Shown here piece after piece: positions 45,690 through 57,861 of a stretch of DNA of 64,000 bases. Below the pieces are notes generated by a model. It searched no databases. It saw nothing but the letters and a program-made list of their open reading frames with translations, and was not told the DNA's origin. The DNA is from Capillidium heterosporum (taxonomy: Eukaryota > Entomophthoromycota > Entomophthoromycetes > Entomophthorales > Capillidiaceae). The position numbers and the translations under genes were made by a program. Location of the stretch: positions 2,852,001-2,916,000 of the forward strand of contig WBMQ01000002.1 of NCBI GenBank assembly GCA_016630905.1, given 5' to 3'. The stretch's first letter is position 1, and the number at the start of each line of letters is the position of its first letter.

Positions 45690-46192
45690 AAAGTATAAAA
45701 AGATGCCAAGCTCAAGTCTAAACCATTACAACAAAAATGAAACCTTTCTCAATTCTATGTAATGTTTACTAACTGCCTTCACCTCTTCAGATTCGGTACC
45801 GACGGCTGAGTACTACGCTCCTTAAGCTCAGATATCAAAGTTTTAAAGTAGTCATTCAATTGGAAAGCTTATCAACCGAGAGAAACCTAATCCTCAACCA
45901 AGACACCTTGAATCAAGCTCTACTTAAGCCAGGTAATAGCCAAGAACCAACCGGTACTCTTTTCAGAAACTGCAACAATGCTTTTGTGAAAGTGTCCGTA
46001 ACACTCACATAAAAGCAACTGTCAAAAGAGATAGGTTGACTATGGCAAATGAAGACACTCTTAGCATCTTAAATAGTACACCAATTGCTACATCGACACA
46101 TGTTTACACCGTAGCTGCAGCTTTGTAAAGCAGTCCCACAAGAATGATCATGAACCTTCTCTACCTTTCAAATCCTGATCATATAGAAACCC
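45690..46192 (+). pseudogene. Decayed small secreted Cys/His-tailed protein gene, copy 2
   Basis: The start region (ATG AAA CCT TTC TCA ATT, near 45735) is the counterpart of the signal peptide in copy 1, with shared flanking sequence (CATTACAAC just upstream). The shared segment GGCTGAGTACTA follows. Near 46.09-46.19 kb the frame NCYIDTCLHRSCSFVKQSHK, ending at a stop, mirrors the C-terminus of copy 1. Several stops lie between, so it is not functional as one gene. Confidence 0.45.
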
Positions 46193-47443
46193 GAGATGCG
46201 TTGTTAGATCCCTTCCCTGTTCGATCTTGCACTGATGTACGGTAATAGATGTAGTAAGCATTCCAAATAAAGTGATCCAGTCAAATTATCTACCATTGCT
46301 TTTTCTTATTTTTAGCTCAAAGTTTTCAAAACTTTCACAGCATGTATACCAAATAGTTTAGGGTGGTAATTGATTGTTATCAAATATGCTTTGAAGGATA
46401 TACTTTGCAATTCGTCTAACTATGGCTACTTTATAGTCTAAAGATGTGAGTTGGATGAGCTTCATCCTATATAGATATGAAAAGGCTTTTAATGATAGTT
46501 TTGTCTTTTTTCTAAAGCTTTATAATTCTAATAGAAGTTAGAAAGTTGCTAAGCCTTATTAGTAAAGATGCCAATGGTCTGAGGAAAAGTACTTGTATGT
46601 CAGCTGGAATAGCAGTTTAGGCTGTAAACCTATCAGTAAAAGAATTTACTGTAGTCCATGTAGAAGACAAAGCTTATTATTGAACTATTATGTGTTTATC
46701 CAAACGTATACTAATGCAGTTACAATTTCTATTTAGAACTAGTATTACTGGTATTGTGCCTACAGAAGGTATTTTTGTTTAGGCCTACTTCCATATCAAC
46801 CTCTTGCTTGTGTAAAGGGATATATAAGAAAGGTAGGATGGATATTATATCGGTTATAGTAGAGTTATGCTGATAGATACTGATAAATCTTATAATGGGA
46901 TTGAAGGGTATAGGCCTGCACTTCTGATATGTTGATAAAGTATAGGCTATATAAATAAAAATTTTGAACTAGGTCATCTAAATGTACTAAGCTTGTGATT
47001 CTTAAATGTATTCGTACGGTAGCTCGAATATGCAATCTTGATATTGATAATTCCAATGCCGAAATTGCCAACTGGTACGGTGACTAGACTAACAATAAAA
47101 ATCTAAATTAGGCTTTAGATGGAAAGTAAAGTTTAAAGTGTAAGGTTAAGCTTCACAATGGGACCTTGTGATGCTAGTTTTGTGACTGCCATTTTGCTCT
47201 AAGTTAGTGTTAGTTCTGTGGTAACAAATGTATTAATGCTTTGCCATGAATTGGCTTACTTTTCAAATAGCTGTTGGCATTTGTAGAATTAGAAAATTTA
47301 CAATTTGTACAAATTTGTGAATTCGTTTAGCTCAATAGGACAATGAGTTCTATTGGCCAACCTCCTTTAAGAGCATCTCCAAACTTTAGAACCATGAACC
47401 AAACTAACTTCCAAAAAATGTATCCCTTCATTGCACAAGTAGA
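46193..47443. other. Intergenic
   Basis: AT-rich. The last 100 bp are the leader of RNase H1 and contain upstream ATGs (47343, 47394, 47418) that are out of frame with or not connected to the enzyme. Confidence 0.45.
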
Positions 47444-48424
47444 ATGCGCCAAAGGTACTTCTACGCCATCCGCAAAGGGTTTCAAAAGGGGATCTTCAAC
47501 GAATGGTAACTTTTATCACATAGATATATATTTATTTTTTTGTGCATTAGGGATGAATGTAAAAGCTTAGTAATTGGTTTCAAAGATGCCGAGTACCAAA
47601 AATTCAAAAACCATAACGATGCCAAACGGTATTTAGAAGGAGAGAAGGTTACACCTACTAGCAAACCTAAACCTAAACTTAAAAGTTTGAAAAAGGGAGA
47701 CAAGAAACCAAATGTAAATTTAGTAACGGAACGAGGAAACGTAATTGGTAGGATAGCCTTTTTATACTAACATTGTTAGGACGATGAAGTTGAAATAGTA
47801 TTTACTGATGGTTCCAGCTTAAAGAATGGTAAGAAGGGAGCTCGAGCTGGTTACGGAGTTTACTTTGGTTTAGATGACATACGTAACATTGGCGCCCGAT
47901 TAATGGGAGATCGCCAGACTAACCAACGGGCTGAAGTGACAGTAACTAATTCCAATTTATCAAAAATAATTTAACTTATAAAAAGGCTGCCATGTACGCC
48001 CTTCAGCTTTCCAATAGTAAAAAACCTCTACGTATAATGACCGATAGCCAATACCTAATAAGAGGTATACTTGAAACCTATGGAACTTACAGTAATCTTT
48101 TTTGTAAGCAATGACAATTTGGCGTAAAAATTGGATAAAGAACAACTTCATTTCGGCTTCAGGTAAAGAAATAGATAACAAGGACCTCTTTCAAGAGCTT
48201 ATCAAGCTAGTGGATAGTAGGGTAAAACCAGTTTACTGGGTACATGCATTTATTTGATTCTTTTTTAAATTGATGTTTTGAAGGCCTATATACCAGCCCA
48301 TACTGGTATCGAAGGTAATGAGAAAGCAGATGCGTTGGCTAAACTTGGTGCCCGATCTGAAATCCAAGGGAACGAGGAGGTCAATAAGTTGGTTAAAAAT
48401 GGCGCTTCTAAGAACTTGATATGA
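47444..48424 (+). CDS. RNH1: Ribonuclease H1 (six exons)
   Basis: Exons 47444-47505, 47551-47740, 47780-47941, 47986-48064, 48109-48239 and 48284-48424 give 254 residues. The start is fixed by the N-terminal hybrid-binding domain (RYFYAIRKGFQKGIFNEWDE, GFKDAEYQKFKNHNDAKRYL), which is read only from ATG 47444, not from earlier ATGs in other frames. A Lys/Pro linker leads to the RNase H fold with all catalytic residues: VFTDGSS (Asp), NQRAEVTAAMYAL (Glu), IMTDSQYLI (Asp), IPAHTGIEGNEKADALA (His, Asp). It cuts RNA in RNA-DNA hybrids (R-loops, Okazaki primers). No mitochondrial presequence is apparent from this start. Fungi generally carry one such gene. Confidence 0.95.
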
Positions 48425-49295
48425 TTGTAGTTTCAAAGCCTTTTTTATAGCCATGGTCATAAGTTTAGGAATTTATAGATTTTAGATTCTTTAGAGATGC
48501 ATTCTATTTCGACCAGCGTTGTGGTGATGAGTAGTATGGTATGCTACTAAAAGCTGGAAGATTAAAGAGATTTTGACATAGTAATGGATTATGAGTAATA
48601 GCTTTGAAATCAGCCTTTTACATTAGCTTTATGATAGTTGAATTTATTGGCTGTATTTACCTGTTCCAACAATACATCGTACTATATACATTTAAATTTC
48701 AAATAAAAAGCCATCAATAACGCAGTACAAGGCAGCTCATTAGGTACAAATTTCTAACTTGGAAGGATTCAACTAGTACTACCTTGCAAATAGTAGCAGT
48801 GATGCTATTTAGTCAGTGCAAATTGTAAAAAGAATCTTAGAATGTACATATGTGCACCATCTTTTGAACTCATACCAACATATTAAATAGTTAGTAGATT
48901 TACTATTCTTTTTAAAGTTTATAAGGAAGATTGAGGAGTAAAAGAAAACTGAAAAATCATTCACATGAATACTATGCTGGCTTAATATGTATTGTACATT
49001 TAAAAATATTTTGTTGAAGTACTAGGAAGTAAATATTTGAATACTGTATTAAAAATCAATTGAAATTAAATACCGAGTAAGCAAATATTTTGTATTACCT
49101 TTATACAGAACCTATCTTTTACTGTACCGTATAATCGATCCATTAAAGAACAGATAAACACTCTTCTAATAAGAATTTAGGCCCAAGTACTTTATCTCAG
49201 GACTACCCATCTATTCGCTCAAAAGCATTCAAGAAATACATACAATCTAAAATTTATTGATAAAATCAATCTTCAAGTTTAAAATTTATAAAAAA
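48425..49295. other. Intergenic, convergent 3' ends
   Basis: Between RNase H1 (+) and the Mim1-like gene (-). No feature supported. Confidence 0.5.
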
Positions 49296-49706
49296 TTAAC
49301 GACGTCGTAACCTATCAAAGAAGTAGAGAGGGGCCGCTCTCCATCCATAGATTATAGCCAACTCACCAGCCACCATCTCTCCAAACCCTACCATAATGCC
49401 GCTTAGTAAAGGTGCCAAGATGTAGTACTTGATAAACTGTAAATAACTCATGTCATTGGTAACAACTGAAGAAAACAATTTGGTTATATGGGCTATTTGG
49501 TCCAAGGTACTGATAGGCTTCTCTTCTTCCTCCTCATCTTCAGCTAGGTTGGAGTAGGAGTTGGGAGCGTCGGTATCTAATTCTTCAACTCCTTGGTTAA
49601 ATTCATTTTCAGCTTCAAGGTTTGTTTTATCAAAGTTACTGGGGTTGAGGATGCTAGTATGCACTGGGCTTGCCTTTTGGTATTGAGCTTTGTAGTTGGT
49701 ATACAT
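49296..49706 (-). CDS. MIM1: Mim1-like mitochondrial outer-membrane import protein
   Basis: An intronless gene of 136 residues from the first ATG at 49706; the open frame upstream of it has no Met. The N-terminal two thirds are cytosolic-looking, polar and strongly acidic (LAEDEEEEEKPIST). Near the C-terminus is one membrane helix with the small-residue pattern of Mim1: LAPLLSGIMVGFGEMVAGEL, then a Gly-Trp and a basic end (FFDRLRRR). In yeast Mim1 the equivalent is LPFINGLMLGFGELFAHEL. Mim1 with Mim2 inserts alpha-helical proteins such as Tom20/Tom70 into the outer membrane. It is longer than yeast Mim1 (113) because of the acidic stretch. Confidence 0.8.
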   Translation of the reverse strand: MYTNYKAQYQKASPVHTSILNPSNFDKTNLEAENEFNQGVEELDTDAPNSYSNLAEDEEEEEKPISTLDQIAHITKLFSSVVTNDMSYLQFIKYYILAPLLSGIMVGFGEMVAGELAIIYGWRAAPLYFFDRLRRR

Positions 49707-50111
49707 TCTATAGCGAAAGTTCCTTGAGTCTGGATACAAGCACAACACCTTTGTTTGAAGTTCCAATAGGATTCTTGTACTGGAATTTAATTCGTTATAG
49801 CAGTTTCAAAAGCTTCTAATTTCCTTTTAGTTTTGTAATTGAAGTTGTAAGCTTAGCTTATTTCTATCAGCACTAAATTACAAATTTCACTCAATAGTAT
49901 CGTTCCAGACACCATTTTCAGTCATTCTAAGATTTTGGATCTCAACAAGTGGATGAAATTGACGTTTTGTCATCTATTTCAATCCTATTGGTAAAGAATG
50001 ATGGAAAACTTGATCTAACTTTGATAAGATTAGGATTCAAGATCTTGCCAAAATCTTTAATTTCCAGATAGCAAGTTCGTTGCCCAACTCAACCTATACT
50101 GATATAAAAGA

Positions 50112-50946
50112 ATGTCGGCCCTACGTCTACTAACCAAAAGTAAATTTATCGACTCGACACTTGAATAACGGTTTTAGATTATGCGCCTTTAAAGTCAACG
50201 GTGTTGGCAACTCAGCGAGCTGCCTTTTCGACTTCCAGTTTCAACTTGAGTAAACTAGCAACTTTATGTTTATACATTACTAACTCTTGTTACCTTTATT
50301 TTTTGAAAATTAGGCCATGAAACTTTACACAGTCGTAAAGCTTCCTCCTCAACTGCTATTGCACCCAAAAACAATGCCGAGATTATGGCTACTCCCCGAC
50401 AACGCCTCCGGTACTTTATGTAAAAACTAAAAGCTAACAACCATTAGACTTTGTCTTATCGACAGTCGATAAGATTGCCAACTGGGCTCGTCAAGGTTCC
50501 ATCTGGCCCATGACCTTCGGTTTGGCATGCTGTGCCGTAGAGATGATGCACATGGCTGCCTCTAGATACGATCAAGATCAGTTTGGTATTCTTTTCCGTG
50601 CTTCGCCTCGTCAATCCGATGTTATGATCGTTGCTGGTACGTTGACCAACAAGATGGCTCCCGCTTTACGTCGTGTCTATGATCAGGTACTTGAGGTTTA
50701 TTGTTTTTTCTAAAATAGCAGATGCCTGAACCACGATGGGTTATCTCCATGGGTTCCTGCGCCAACGGTGGTGGCTACTACCACTACTCCTACGCCGTAG
50801 TTAGGGGGTGTGATCGTATTGTCCCTGTAGATATCTACGTACCCGGTTGCCCACCCACTGCCGAAGCTCTGCTGTATGGTGTTTTACAGCTGCAGAAGAA
50901 AATGCGACGTAACCGTACCTTACGTATGTGGTACCGCAAGTACTAG
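50112..50946 (+). CDS. NADH:ubiquinone oxidoreductase 20-kDa subunit (PSST/NDUFS7)
   Basis: Exons 50112-50139, 50178-50249, 50314-50410, 50448-50686 and 50722-50946. The subunit carries iron-sulfur cluster N2, the last electron carrier before ubiquinone in complex I. Ligand motifs are intact: [28 protein letters not shown] and [18 protein letters not shown]. The N-terminus is a typical presequence ([18 protein letters not shown]). One problem: with the only GT-AG sites visible, exon 3 (read ...[19 protein letters not shown]) and exon 4 ([17 protein letters not shown]) are out of phase by one base (+1). All other joints fit. This may be an indel in the assembly, a non-standard splice site, or a real frameshift. 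Presence of complex I excludes budding yeasts of the Saccharomyces type. Confidence 0.93.
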
Positions 50947-52152
50947 TTGGCTAAGTTTGATGCTTTGTCCTTTCTTTAACTTCTCCAATACAGTAAGCTG
51001 AGGTTTCATTTCAATACACTATAAATTGTGTGGTTAGATTTTGAGAATGGTTTTTCATATGTATTCATTTGTTTATAAATTATATGTATATTCTGTAGGA
51101 TCATCTTTTAAAAGAAGATAGTATATATGCTAAGGTAATGTTTTTGGTAAGCGAACCATTATTGAAGGGCTCTAGAAAAGATTTATAGTGTTATAATTTA
51201 AAGACTGCGATGTATAGATAAAGGTTTCAAAAGGTAGAAATAATAGTTTGGTTATAGGGTAGAGGTATCTAATACCGATAAATTAATGAATATTCTTATA
51301 AATCAGCGAGTGCTAAGAGATTGAAATATATGTAAGCTTAATTTAAGGCAAATTTGATTTAGATAACGCTTATTCAATAAGTTTCAAATATAATTAGATA
51401 CATTTCAAACTTTTCTTTTTGATAAATTTATTAGATATCAAATAGAGGTCCTATTCGAAAAACTTAGCAACCTTTTATTTCTCATCTTAAATGGTGATTT
51501 TAGTTGGAATATTAATGTAGGCTACAGTTAATCTTTGATATAGGAATGTTAGTTTAAACTATATTCACTTTTAAAATTAATATAAACGTGTACTAACTAC
51601 AGTTATTTAAATTTAAGTAGATTGAAGTTTAGGTACAAGAGCAGCAGTTACCAAACTTCAAGATTATATCTCAACAATTGTGATAATAAGACTTTCAAAG
51701 GTAGCAATTTACAGAAAGGTTTTCAAATTCGGTTGATTACAATACATAACTATACCAGGTATGTCCCTCTGTATAAGGCAACTCTTCTTCACATATACTA
51801 TATTATTTTTATTGAAAGGAATGAAAAGGCAGATGTATCGATCAGTCCAAAGTATTATGAGTTCAGTTCGCTGGGGCAACTCAATGATATTCCGTGAAAA
51901 TAGATATATTTTATCAAAGAATAGGCCCATATTTTATATATTAGGTAAAATGCTATCATCACTAAGGCTTGAAATACATATATGCCTCCATTCTAACCAC
52001 AGTCCAGCAACACTTTTCTTGGGAGAATTACTACCCAATAAGTGAGCCAGAATTTAGATAATGGCTAAACCAAAAATACCGAAAGTGCCGTAACTCTCAA
52101 AGGGATCTTCGATACTCGGAGGAGCTAGGGCGGATAAATTGACCAGCTTTGG
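50947..52152. other. Intergenic with a possible relic
   Basis: At 51622-51897 (+) a 91-codon frame (ERNEKADVSISPKYYEFSS near its end) looks weakly protein-like but has no recognised family. Otherwise AT-rich. Confidence 0.35.
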
Positions 52153-52160
52153 TATAAATA
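52153..52160 (+). promoter_or_regulatory. TATA box of the acidic secreted protein gene
   Basis: TATAAATA about 42 bp before ATG 52202, followed by a short A-rich leader. Confidence 0.55.
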
Positions 52161-52201
52161 AGTGCAAAGGGTTGTAAACGCATCCTACAAAATAAACAAA
52201 T

Positions 52202-52792
52202 ATGAAATTCTCAGCTATCCTATCAGCTGCCTTAGCGACATCAGTTATCCTAGCATCCCCACTTCATTTTAAAAGCTTTAAAAGAGGTGCTGAAAGCTTA
52301 TTTGGACATAAGAGTAACAAGCTTATCAACTCGATCGAGAATACCAGCCTTGAAATCCCAACTTACGACCAAGACGATGATGAAGAAAAAGGTACGAGCT
52401 CAAAAATCTACAAAGAGACTACTAAGTATGATCAAGATGATGTTGAACCCCAAGACTTAGAAGATAATGGTAGAGATTCTGACAAGGAAGCCGGTCAATT
52501 GCAAGGGACCAAGAGTTACGATGATAAAGAATCAATTCAAGATGAAGAGCTCAATACGGATGTAAGGAAAGAGGGCAATGAAGACAACGATGGGCAAGGT
52601 GACGAAAGGGATTCCAGTGAAGAAAATGATGAATCAGAAGAATACAAAGGCTACGAGGAGAATACTTCAGCTGACTCCTATTTGAATTCCGGTTATGATA
52701 AAGGAATTGTTGAAGGATCAAAAAGTTCCTTGAAGGAGCGTGTAGCTAAGCTTGTAGAGCAACAAGCATGGGAAACTTTGCAAAAGTGGTAG
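52202..52792 (+). CDS. Acidic secreted protein of unknown function
   Basis: An intronless gene of 196 residues. The signal peptide is clear (MKFSAILSAALATSVILASP), with likely cleavage near residue 19. A Lys-Arg at FKSFKRGAES may be a Kex2 site shortly after. The centre (about residues 55-160) is very rich in Asp, Glu, Ser and Asn, with two related pieces, PTYDQDDDEEK and TKYDQDDVEPQ. The C-terminus turns amphipathic (SLKERVAKLVEQQAWETLQ). No cysteines, so it is not a disulfide-rich effector. Candidate roles are a wall-associated or calcium-binding acidic protein, but nothing identifies the family. Confidence 0.8.
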   Translation: MKFSAILSAALATSVILASPLHFKSFKRGAESLFGHKSNKLINSIENTSLEIPTYDQDDDEEKGTSSKIYKETTKYDQDDVEPQDLEDNGRDSDKEAGQLQGTKSYDDKESIQDEELNTDVRKEGNEDNDGQGDERDSSEENDESEEYKGYEENTSADSYLNSGYDKGIVEGSKSSLKERVAKLVEQQAWETLQKW

Positions 52793-53018
52793 TTGTGTAT
52801 ATAGTTGTCAAATAAAGTATTTTTACTGGTAAAACATTTATTTATTTGATCTACATTGAAAACTTTGTATTTTTATTAATACATATATAATATATTTTTG
52901 CCATTCGATTCCAAACTATTAAAGCCTTTTGCATACAGTATATTTTATATAAAATGGAAGTTATAATACAAGTTTAAATATCGACAATTGAGAAGTTTAT
53001 TCTAATATACATGTAAAA

Positions 53019-54140
53019 TTAGTTGTTAAGACGGTTCAACAAATAGAGGACCTCGACCTTTTTGGTGAGGGGAATGATATACTCCTTATAGATTTTGGCT
53101 ACAATATCAACTTGGATTTTGTGGCAGGGGTTGACGTTCTTGGGCTTGTTGTCACAGTCCAACTGGAAATCCAAGACCTCTTGGCCATAGATCATAGCTT
53201 TGTGTCGCAGTCTTATCAACAACTTTTCCTCCACCTTTTCGTCAGTCAAAAGCTTCATGATACCGACTTCGTCCTTGGTTTGGATTAAGCGTACGTACTC
53301 GTCATGCAGCTTAGGGTCTCTAAATTTGGCTTCGGCTATGAATTTGCCTATTCAAAATGTTAGTTGGTGTTTTTCGGGGATATGTACCGTAGTGAATACG
53401 ACGGGAGATAGCTTGCAGAACTTCGATGTCGCGGGTAGCCGATGTGCCGTAGTTGAGATCGTCCCCTTTTTCACAAAGTTGGGGGACGACGATGTCAGTG
53501 TAGATTTCCAAGATTTCCTTATTGATGTTGATGTTGTTTGGCGATAGTACTGAAGGCCAGTCTAAGGTGGGGAGAACTGGCTCAGGCAAGTCCTGAGTGA
53601 AGGGGTATTCGTCAGGGCTGGTGTAGCGTCGAACCTTAGCTAAAGAATTGCATTAGAGTAGTTCGTTTTAGATCTATTTTACCGTGGGCAACCTCAACTT
53701 CATGTAGGAAGTAGTGGAGGAAGGAACCGTTGTAGCCATCCTTGAATTGGAAGCTGTTGTTTTGGTAGATCTTCTCATTGTGCTTGAATTGAGCACGTTC
53801 GATGAGGGCTATATACTATGTAAGTAGGCATTTCTTTAAGTAGAACTACCGTAAGTGATCGTATCCTCCAGTCTAATGAGAGTGTTGCGCAGCTTTTCCA
53901 GTGGGATGGAAGTTCCGTTGGCGAGCAAATCCATATCCTTCTAAAGTTAAAAAGTAAATAAAGGTTCCAGTTTTGTGTGAAAATTAAATAGAGGAATAAA
54001 TTTGAAACTCCTTTTGATTTGGTTAAATTAAAGTTGCTTACGTGGACCCCTTGCTGATTGAGATAGCGTTGGTAATCCTGGGGAACTTTGATGTGGTGCG
54101 AGGTTGGGTAATTCTGGATGAGTGCGACGTTGTATCCCAT
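53019..54140 (-). CDS. ARO7: Chorismate mutase (five exons)
   Basis: Exons on the - strand: 54140-54042, 53940-53850, 53808-53683, 53639-53388 and 53347-53019; introns 40-101 nt, all in phase, 298 residues. It turns chorismate into prephenate, the first step toward phenylalanine and tyrosine. The all-helical eukaryotic AroQ fold is evident: LEKLRNTLIRLEDTI, ALIERAQFKHN, GSFLHYFLHEVEVAHAKVRR, ATRDIEVLQAISRRIHYGKF (active-site region), AKFRDPKLHDEYVRLIQTKD, KVEEKLLIRLRHKAMIYGQE and IYKEYIIPLTKKVEVLYLL. The N-terminus is some 30 residues longer than in yeast. The yeast enzyme is inhibited by Tyr and activated by Trp; allostery here is likely but not shown. Confidence 0.95.
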
Positions 54141-54228
54141 TTTTTGTTGTAGAAAAAAAGTACCGACTTGAAAGCTTTGGAAAGCAAATAACAGTTGATG
54201 GTTTGCAATTTGGTCGGCTCTTATCTGC

Positions 54229-54236
54229 CTTATATA
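54229..54236 (-). promoter_or_regulatory. TATA box of the chorismate mutase gene
   Basis: TATATAAG on the - strand about 90 bp before the ATG. No TGACTC-type site was noticed in the next 400 bp. Confidence 0.45.
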
Positions 54237-57016
54237 CGATTTTTGATTATAGTAAAGGTTGGATAGAACTTTATTAATTGCTTCAATTTAGCCATAAAGG
54301 TGCCTATTTGGAGTAAATGGCAAGCAGATAATTTTAGTAGGATTGAATGGAGATAAGGATATATCTAGCAATCGCACCAATGCTTGGAAGTATATGTTGG
54401 GATTGCCGTGCTTTCATTTGAAATCAAAATTAGTGTGCAAACTTCTTTATTAATTATAACTAAGCATTTCTTCTAGAGAGTATATAGATGGTGAATAGGA
54501 GGCGTTGAGGTTAAAAATAAATGGCAACAAATATCGGTACTTTTAAAAATTACCCTAAATAAAAAGCCGATATAGTAGCCAACCACTACAATGTTATCTA
54601 CCATACGCACTAGATTTCAAACTTGGAAGCTTTGATATAAAGAGCTTCAAATGGTATACCAATTTAGCGCATGTCGAAGTTTTGAACTCCATTTACCCAT
54701 AGATCTGGCTAAATTCTGTCCCACATTTGTAAAAGCTAAGTTCTTGGGTAAGCATTTGACAGCACGCCTCTACCTTCCAATTTCCTTCCATGGACATGAT
54801 GCTCCATATGATTCCAACTTACAGCTCTTATCGTAGAGATACGGACTTTGAAGCTGGTTCGGTAGTAAGCTAGTCACATGGATCCATGTTTGTCAATACT
54901 TGGAAGCTTCGATCAAAATTTTTTAAGGATGGTGCCACCATCGAAAACAAAGTTTCTATAAACGTTTATAATTGCCATTAGCTTATCTTATTACTTTTAT
55001 ATTAAACACTTTTACTTGATACTCGTATATAAGTTTCGAAAATCGGATATTGAAAATATATTGGAAGGTAAGCAATACTTCGCACACAGCCATTTTTTGC
55101 TTATCTAATACCTAAATATAACTACAATGTCCATACGTATATCTTATGAGCAGGTAGAACCGTTGGTATACATAATCAAGTACTTTGGAAATGTAGATAT
55201 ATTTGTAAAGCCAAGCATAAAGTACTCAGGTCTACAGTATAACCAAACTTTCCATTTGGTAATATACCTCGTAAGCAAGCTAATCTGAACACTTGATTAT
55301 CTTGTATTGATATATAGTACACAACTAGTTTAACCAAGGCTAAAGGAATGGTAAACATATTTTATCTGTCCGAAAGTAAGGCCTGGGCAACTCCTATTTA
55401 GAATCTATTTAATCAACAGACCTCAGCTACCAAGCATTACAAAGCAGAGATATCCCAAGACTCCGCCTCATTACATCTCAAATACTTGCTTTTACAAGTA
55501 ATCTAACAATCAGATCTTTCTTACCTCCCAACATACTAAGCATCCACGAGTATTCTTTAAACCGGTTAATTATCTAATAGATTGTTAAAGTAATACCCTT
55601 GGCATACAAGTATGTATTCGAATCCCTAAGGTAGACGGTATAGGAATCTCCGTTACCTGTACTGATGCTACAGCCTTCGATTTTCAAAGTAAAAATCAAG
55701 TTTAATTCTGTCGCCAATCCTACTGGATTATCTATTGTTAAAACATGAAAGTGTTCCTATCTTTCAGCTAAGCAAAGCAGAAGCCTAGTTGAATCCACTT
55801 GTCTACGATACTGTAGCATCATCTCCAATTTTCCCAACAACATATATTTGTGAATCAAATCCATTATTTTTATCACGTTTGTATATGGTGCATTCAGCAT
55901 CTAACATTGCTTCATATTACTGCATAAACTAACAATCTCCTCGACGGGTAATAGTAATGGGGGTTTGTAGTGTCACATACTAAAATGCTGAAATGTAGGC
56001 GACTGATCAGTCGAAGTTTTTGAGGGTTTAGGCTATAGACGTGCCGTAGATAACAGATAGCACGCTATCGTTTATGTGGCTAAAAATACTATTTAGTCGC
56101 TTCTATAGTGGACTAATGTTTACTCTGACTTTTGAGTAAAACTGAAATGGAGTAAATTCGATAGTATGATACTTGTGAAGTTTTAGTTCTATAGCTAACT
56201 TTCAATCTAGTGTTTTAATATATATGATTATTGGTCATTTATTTAGATATCATTATATCATATATATTCAAGGTAACTCCACAGGTACATATAGCTTTAT
56301 CAAAGCGTTTTTTTTATACATTTGAAAAAGGCGAGTTGTAGATTGAGAGATATATTTTTGTGTTCTACGAATATCTTTTAAGCTTGAAAAATATCAGTTG
56401 ATAAATCATTTTAATATACTTGATATCTTTTCAAGCTTTTTGAAGGAGTTTAAGTGATGTGATAAATCCCACTAAAATGGGTTTTGTCTATACGAATGGC
56501 AATATGGCAAGGTATTTTTGGATTAAAGTTGGTTTATGTGATGCTTCTTCGTTAATAGAATAGAGATAGGTACTGGCACTGATGTTTATTCATTTTCTAA
56601 TAAGCTGCAAATTGGAAGATTAGTTCTTATGTCAATAATTCGACTTATAACTATACTCTTTTTCTAATAAATACTTTTAAAATTTTCAAATTAATATCTA
56701 TATATTTATATTTAAGAACTTTAGCATAATATGCTTTCTTGGAGATAGATAGTTGCTATTTCAACTAGCTAAAATAATTTTGGAATATACGATAGTTCTA
56801 TTCAAGACTCTACTTAGTATATTTTGAAACAATATCAAGTGCACAGTAAGTTGTTAGGCGTAAATATCTCATATAGTGATGAAGACGTGTTAACATATAT
56901 ATGAAAATTTTTATTAGCCAGATGTAATGAATGTGTACTACCTAGTAGTACGTAATAAATATAATACATATCTATATAATGCTCGATTATACAGGTAAAA
57001 ATGCAGCTCTAAATGC
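54237..57016. other. Gene-poor interval with coding relics
   Basis: Two + strand relics stand out. At 54594-54836 a frame with one early stop reads FELHLPIDLAKFCPTFVKAK then FLGKHLTARLYLPISFHG. At 55.38-55.75 kb broken pieces read RDIPRLRLITSQILAFTSNL and SIFKVKIKFNSVANPTGL. Both have the alternating pattern of beta proteins and recall the relics at 17.4, 25.1 and 42.0 kb. No intact gene is supported. The rest is AT-rich. Confidence 0.35.
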
Positions 57017-57861
57017 TCAATTCAAGATGATGGCAACACTTTCCAATAGCCATTTAGACCAGCAGTACGCCTGTCTAGTGTATGGGTCGATCATACTAGG
57101 CTCATCTACCTGAATCAACAGGCTCGTCGCCTCTTCATAATATTTAATAAGTATGCTAAGATGATCTAGGGTGTAAATTCTACAGATGTATGCAGTTGCT
57201 ATACTGCTAGTCAACAATGCTAGCATAGGAGATTCGGGTACCAAGAGTGCTAAAGCCATAACAACTTTATCGAGGGGTACGTTTGGATCACCGTGGTTCT
57301 CAAAGAAGTTAAGGATAAAAACACACTGCTCCAATGTTAATGTATTGTTGGAACTTAAGTAAGCAAGTACCTCCTTCAAGAGGTCTAGTAAAATCTTTCG
57401 ATCTTTGCTACCATCGATGAAAAGGATTGGAGATACGTGGAATGAGGCTGATGTTAGGGATAAGAGGTAGTAGTAGGTTAATGTCGAATACGAATCCATC
57501 AGGTGACAAAGTTGGTGGCTTCGCAAAAAGTAGCCGCATTGAAGGAGGCTTCTGAATTAGCCTCGCTGTTGAGTTCGCTACCCAAGTAGATGGGGGCCAG
57601 CAGTTGATTCTCATTTTCACAGGAGAGGAATTGGGTGTCGATTAAAGGAGTGTTGGATGTATCTACGCTGCTTGTTGGTTTAGGTCCACGTTTAGCTGGT
57701 GTGATATTGTATGTACAGTCTGAGTTGCGCTTGATGCAGGCTAAGCACTTGCCTACTTCGTCTTTGAGGCATTTCGTCTTTTTGATATGGCAGACGTCAC
57801 ATGCTCTTTTGTTAAGGGATGCAAGTTCATTGGAAGTGGTATTTACAGATAAGGTAGACAT
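57017..57861 (-). CDS. Zn2Cys6 transcription factor (frame join unresolved)
   Basis: The first frame (57861 down to 57499) has a binuclear zinc cluster at residues 20-50: CDVCHIKKTKC...CLACIKRNSDC, spacing C-x2-C-x6-C-x7-C-x2-C-x6-C, followed by a short basic linker (PAKRGPKP). The second frame (to 57017) reads a helical regulatory-type region: KILLDLLKEVLAYLSSNNTL, LLVPESPMLALLTSSIATAY and SILIKYYEEATSLLIQVDEP. Such factors bind CGG-type DNA sites and control metabolism. I find no GT-AG intron that joins the frames in phase with good signals; a 113-nt intron ending at a weak acceptor before ILLDLL would fit, otherwise a frameshift is present. At about 280 residues it is small for the class. 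Confidence 0.7.
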
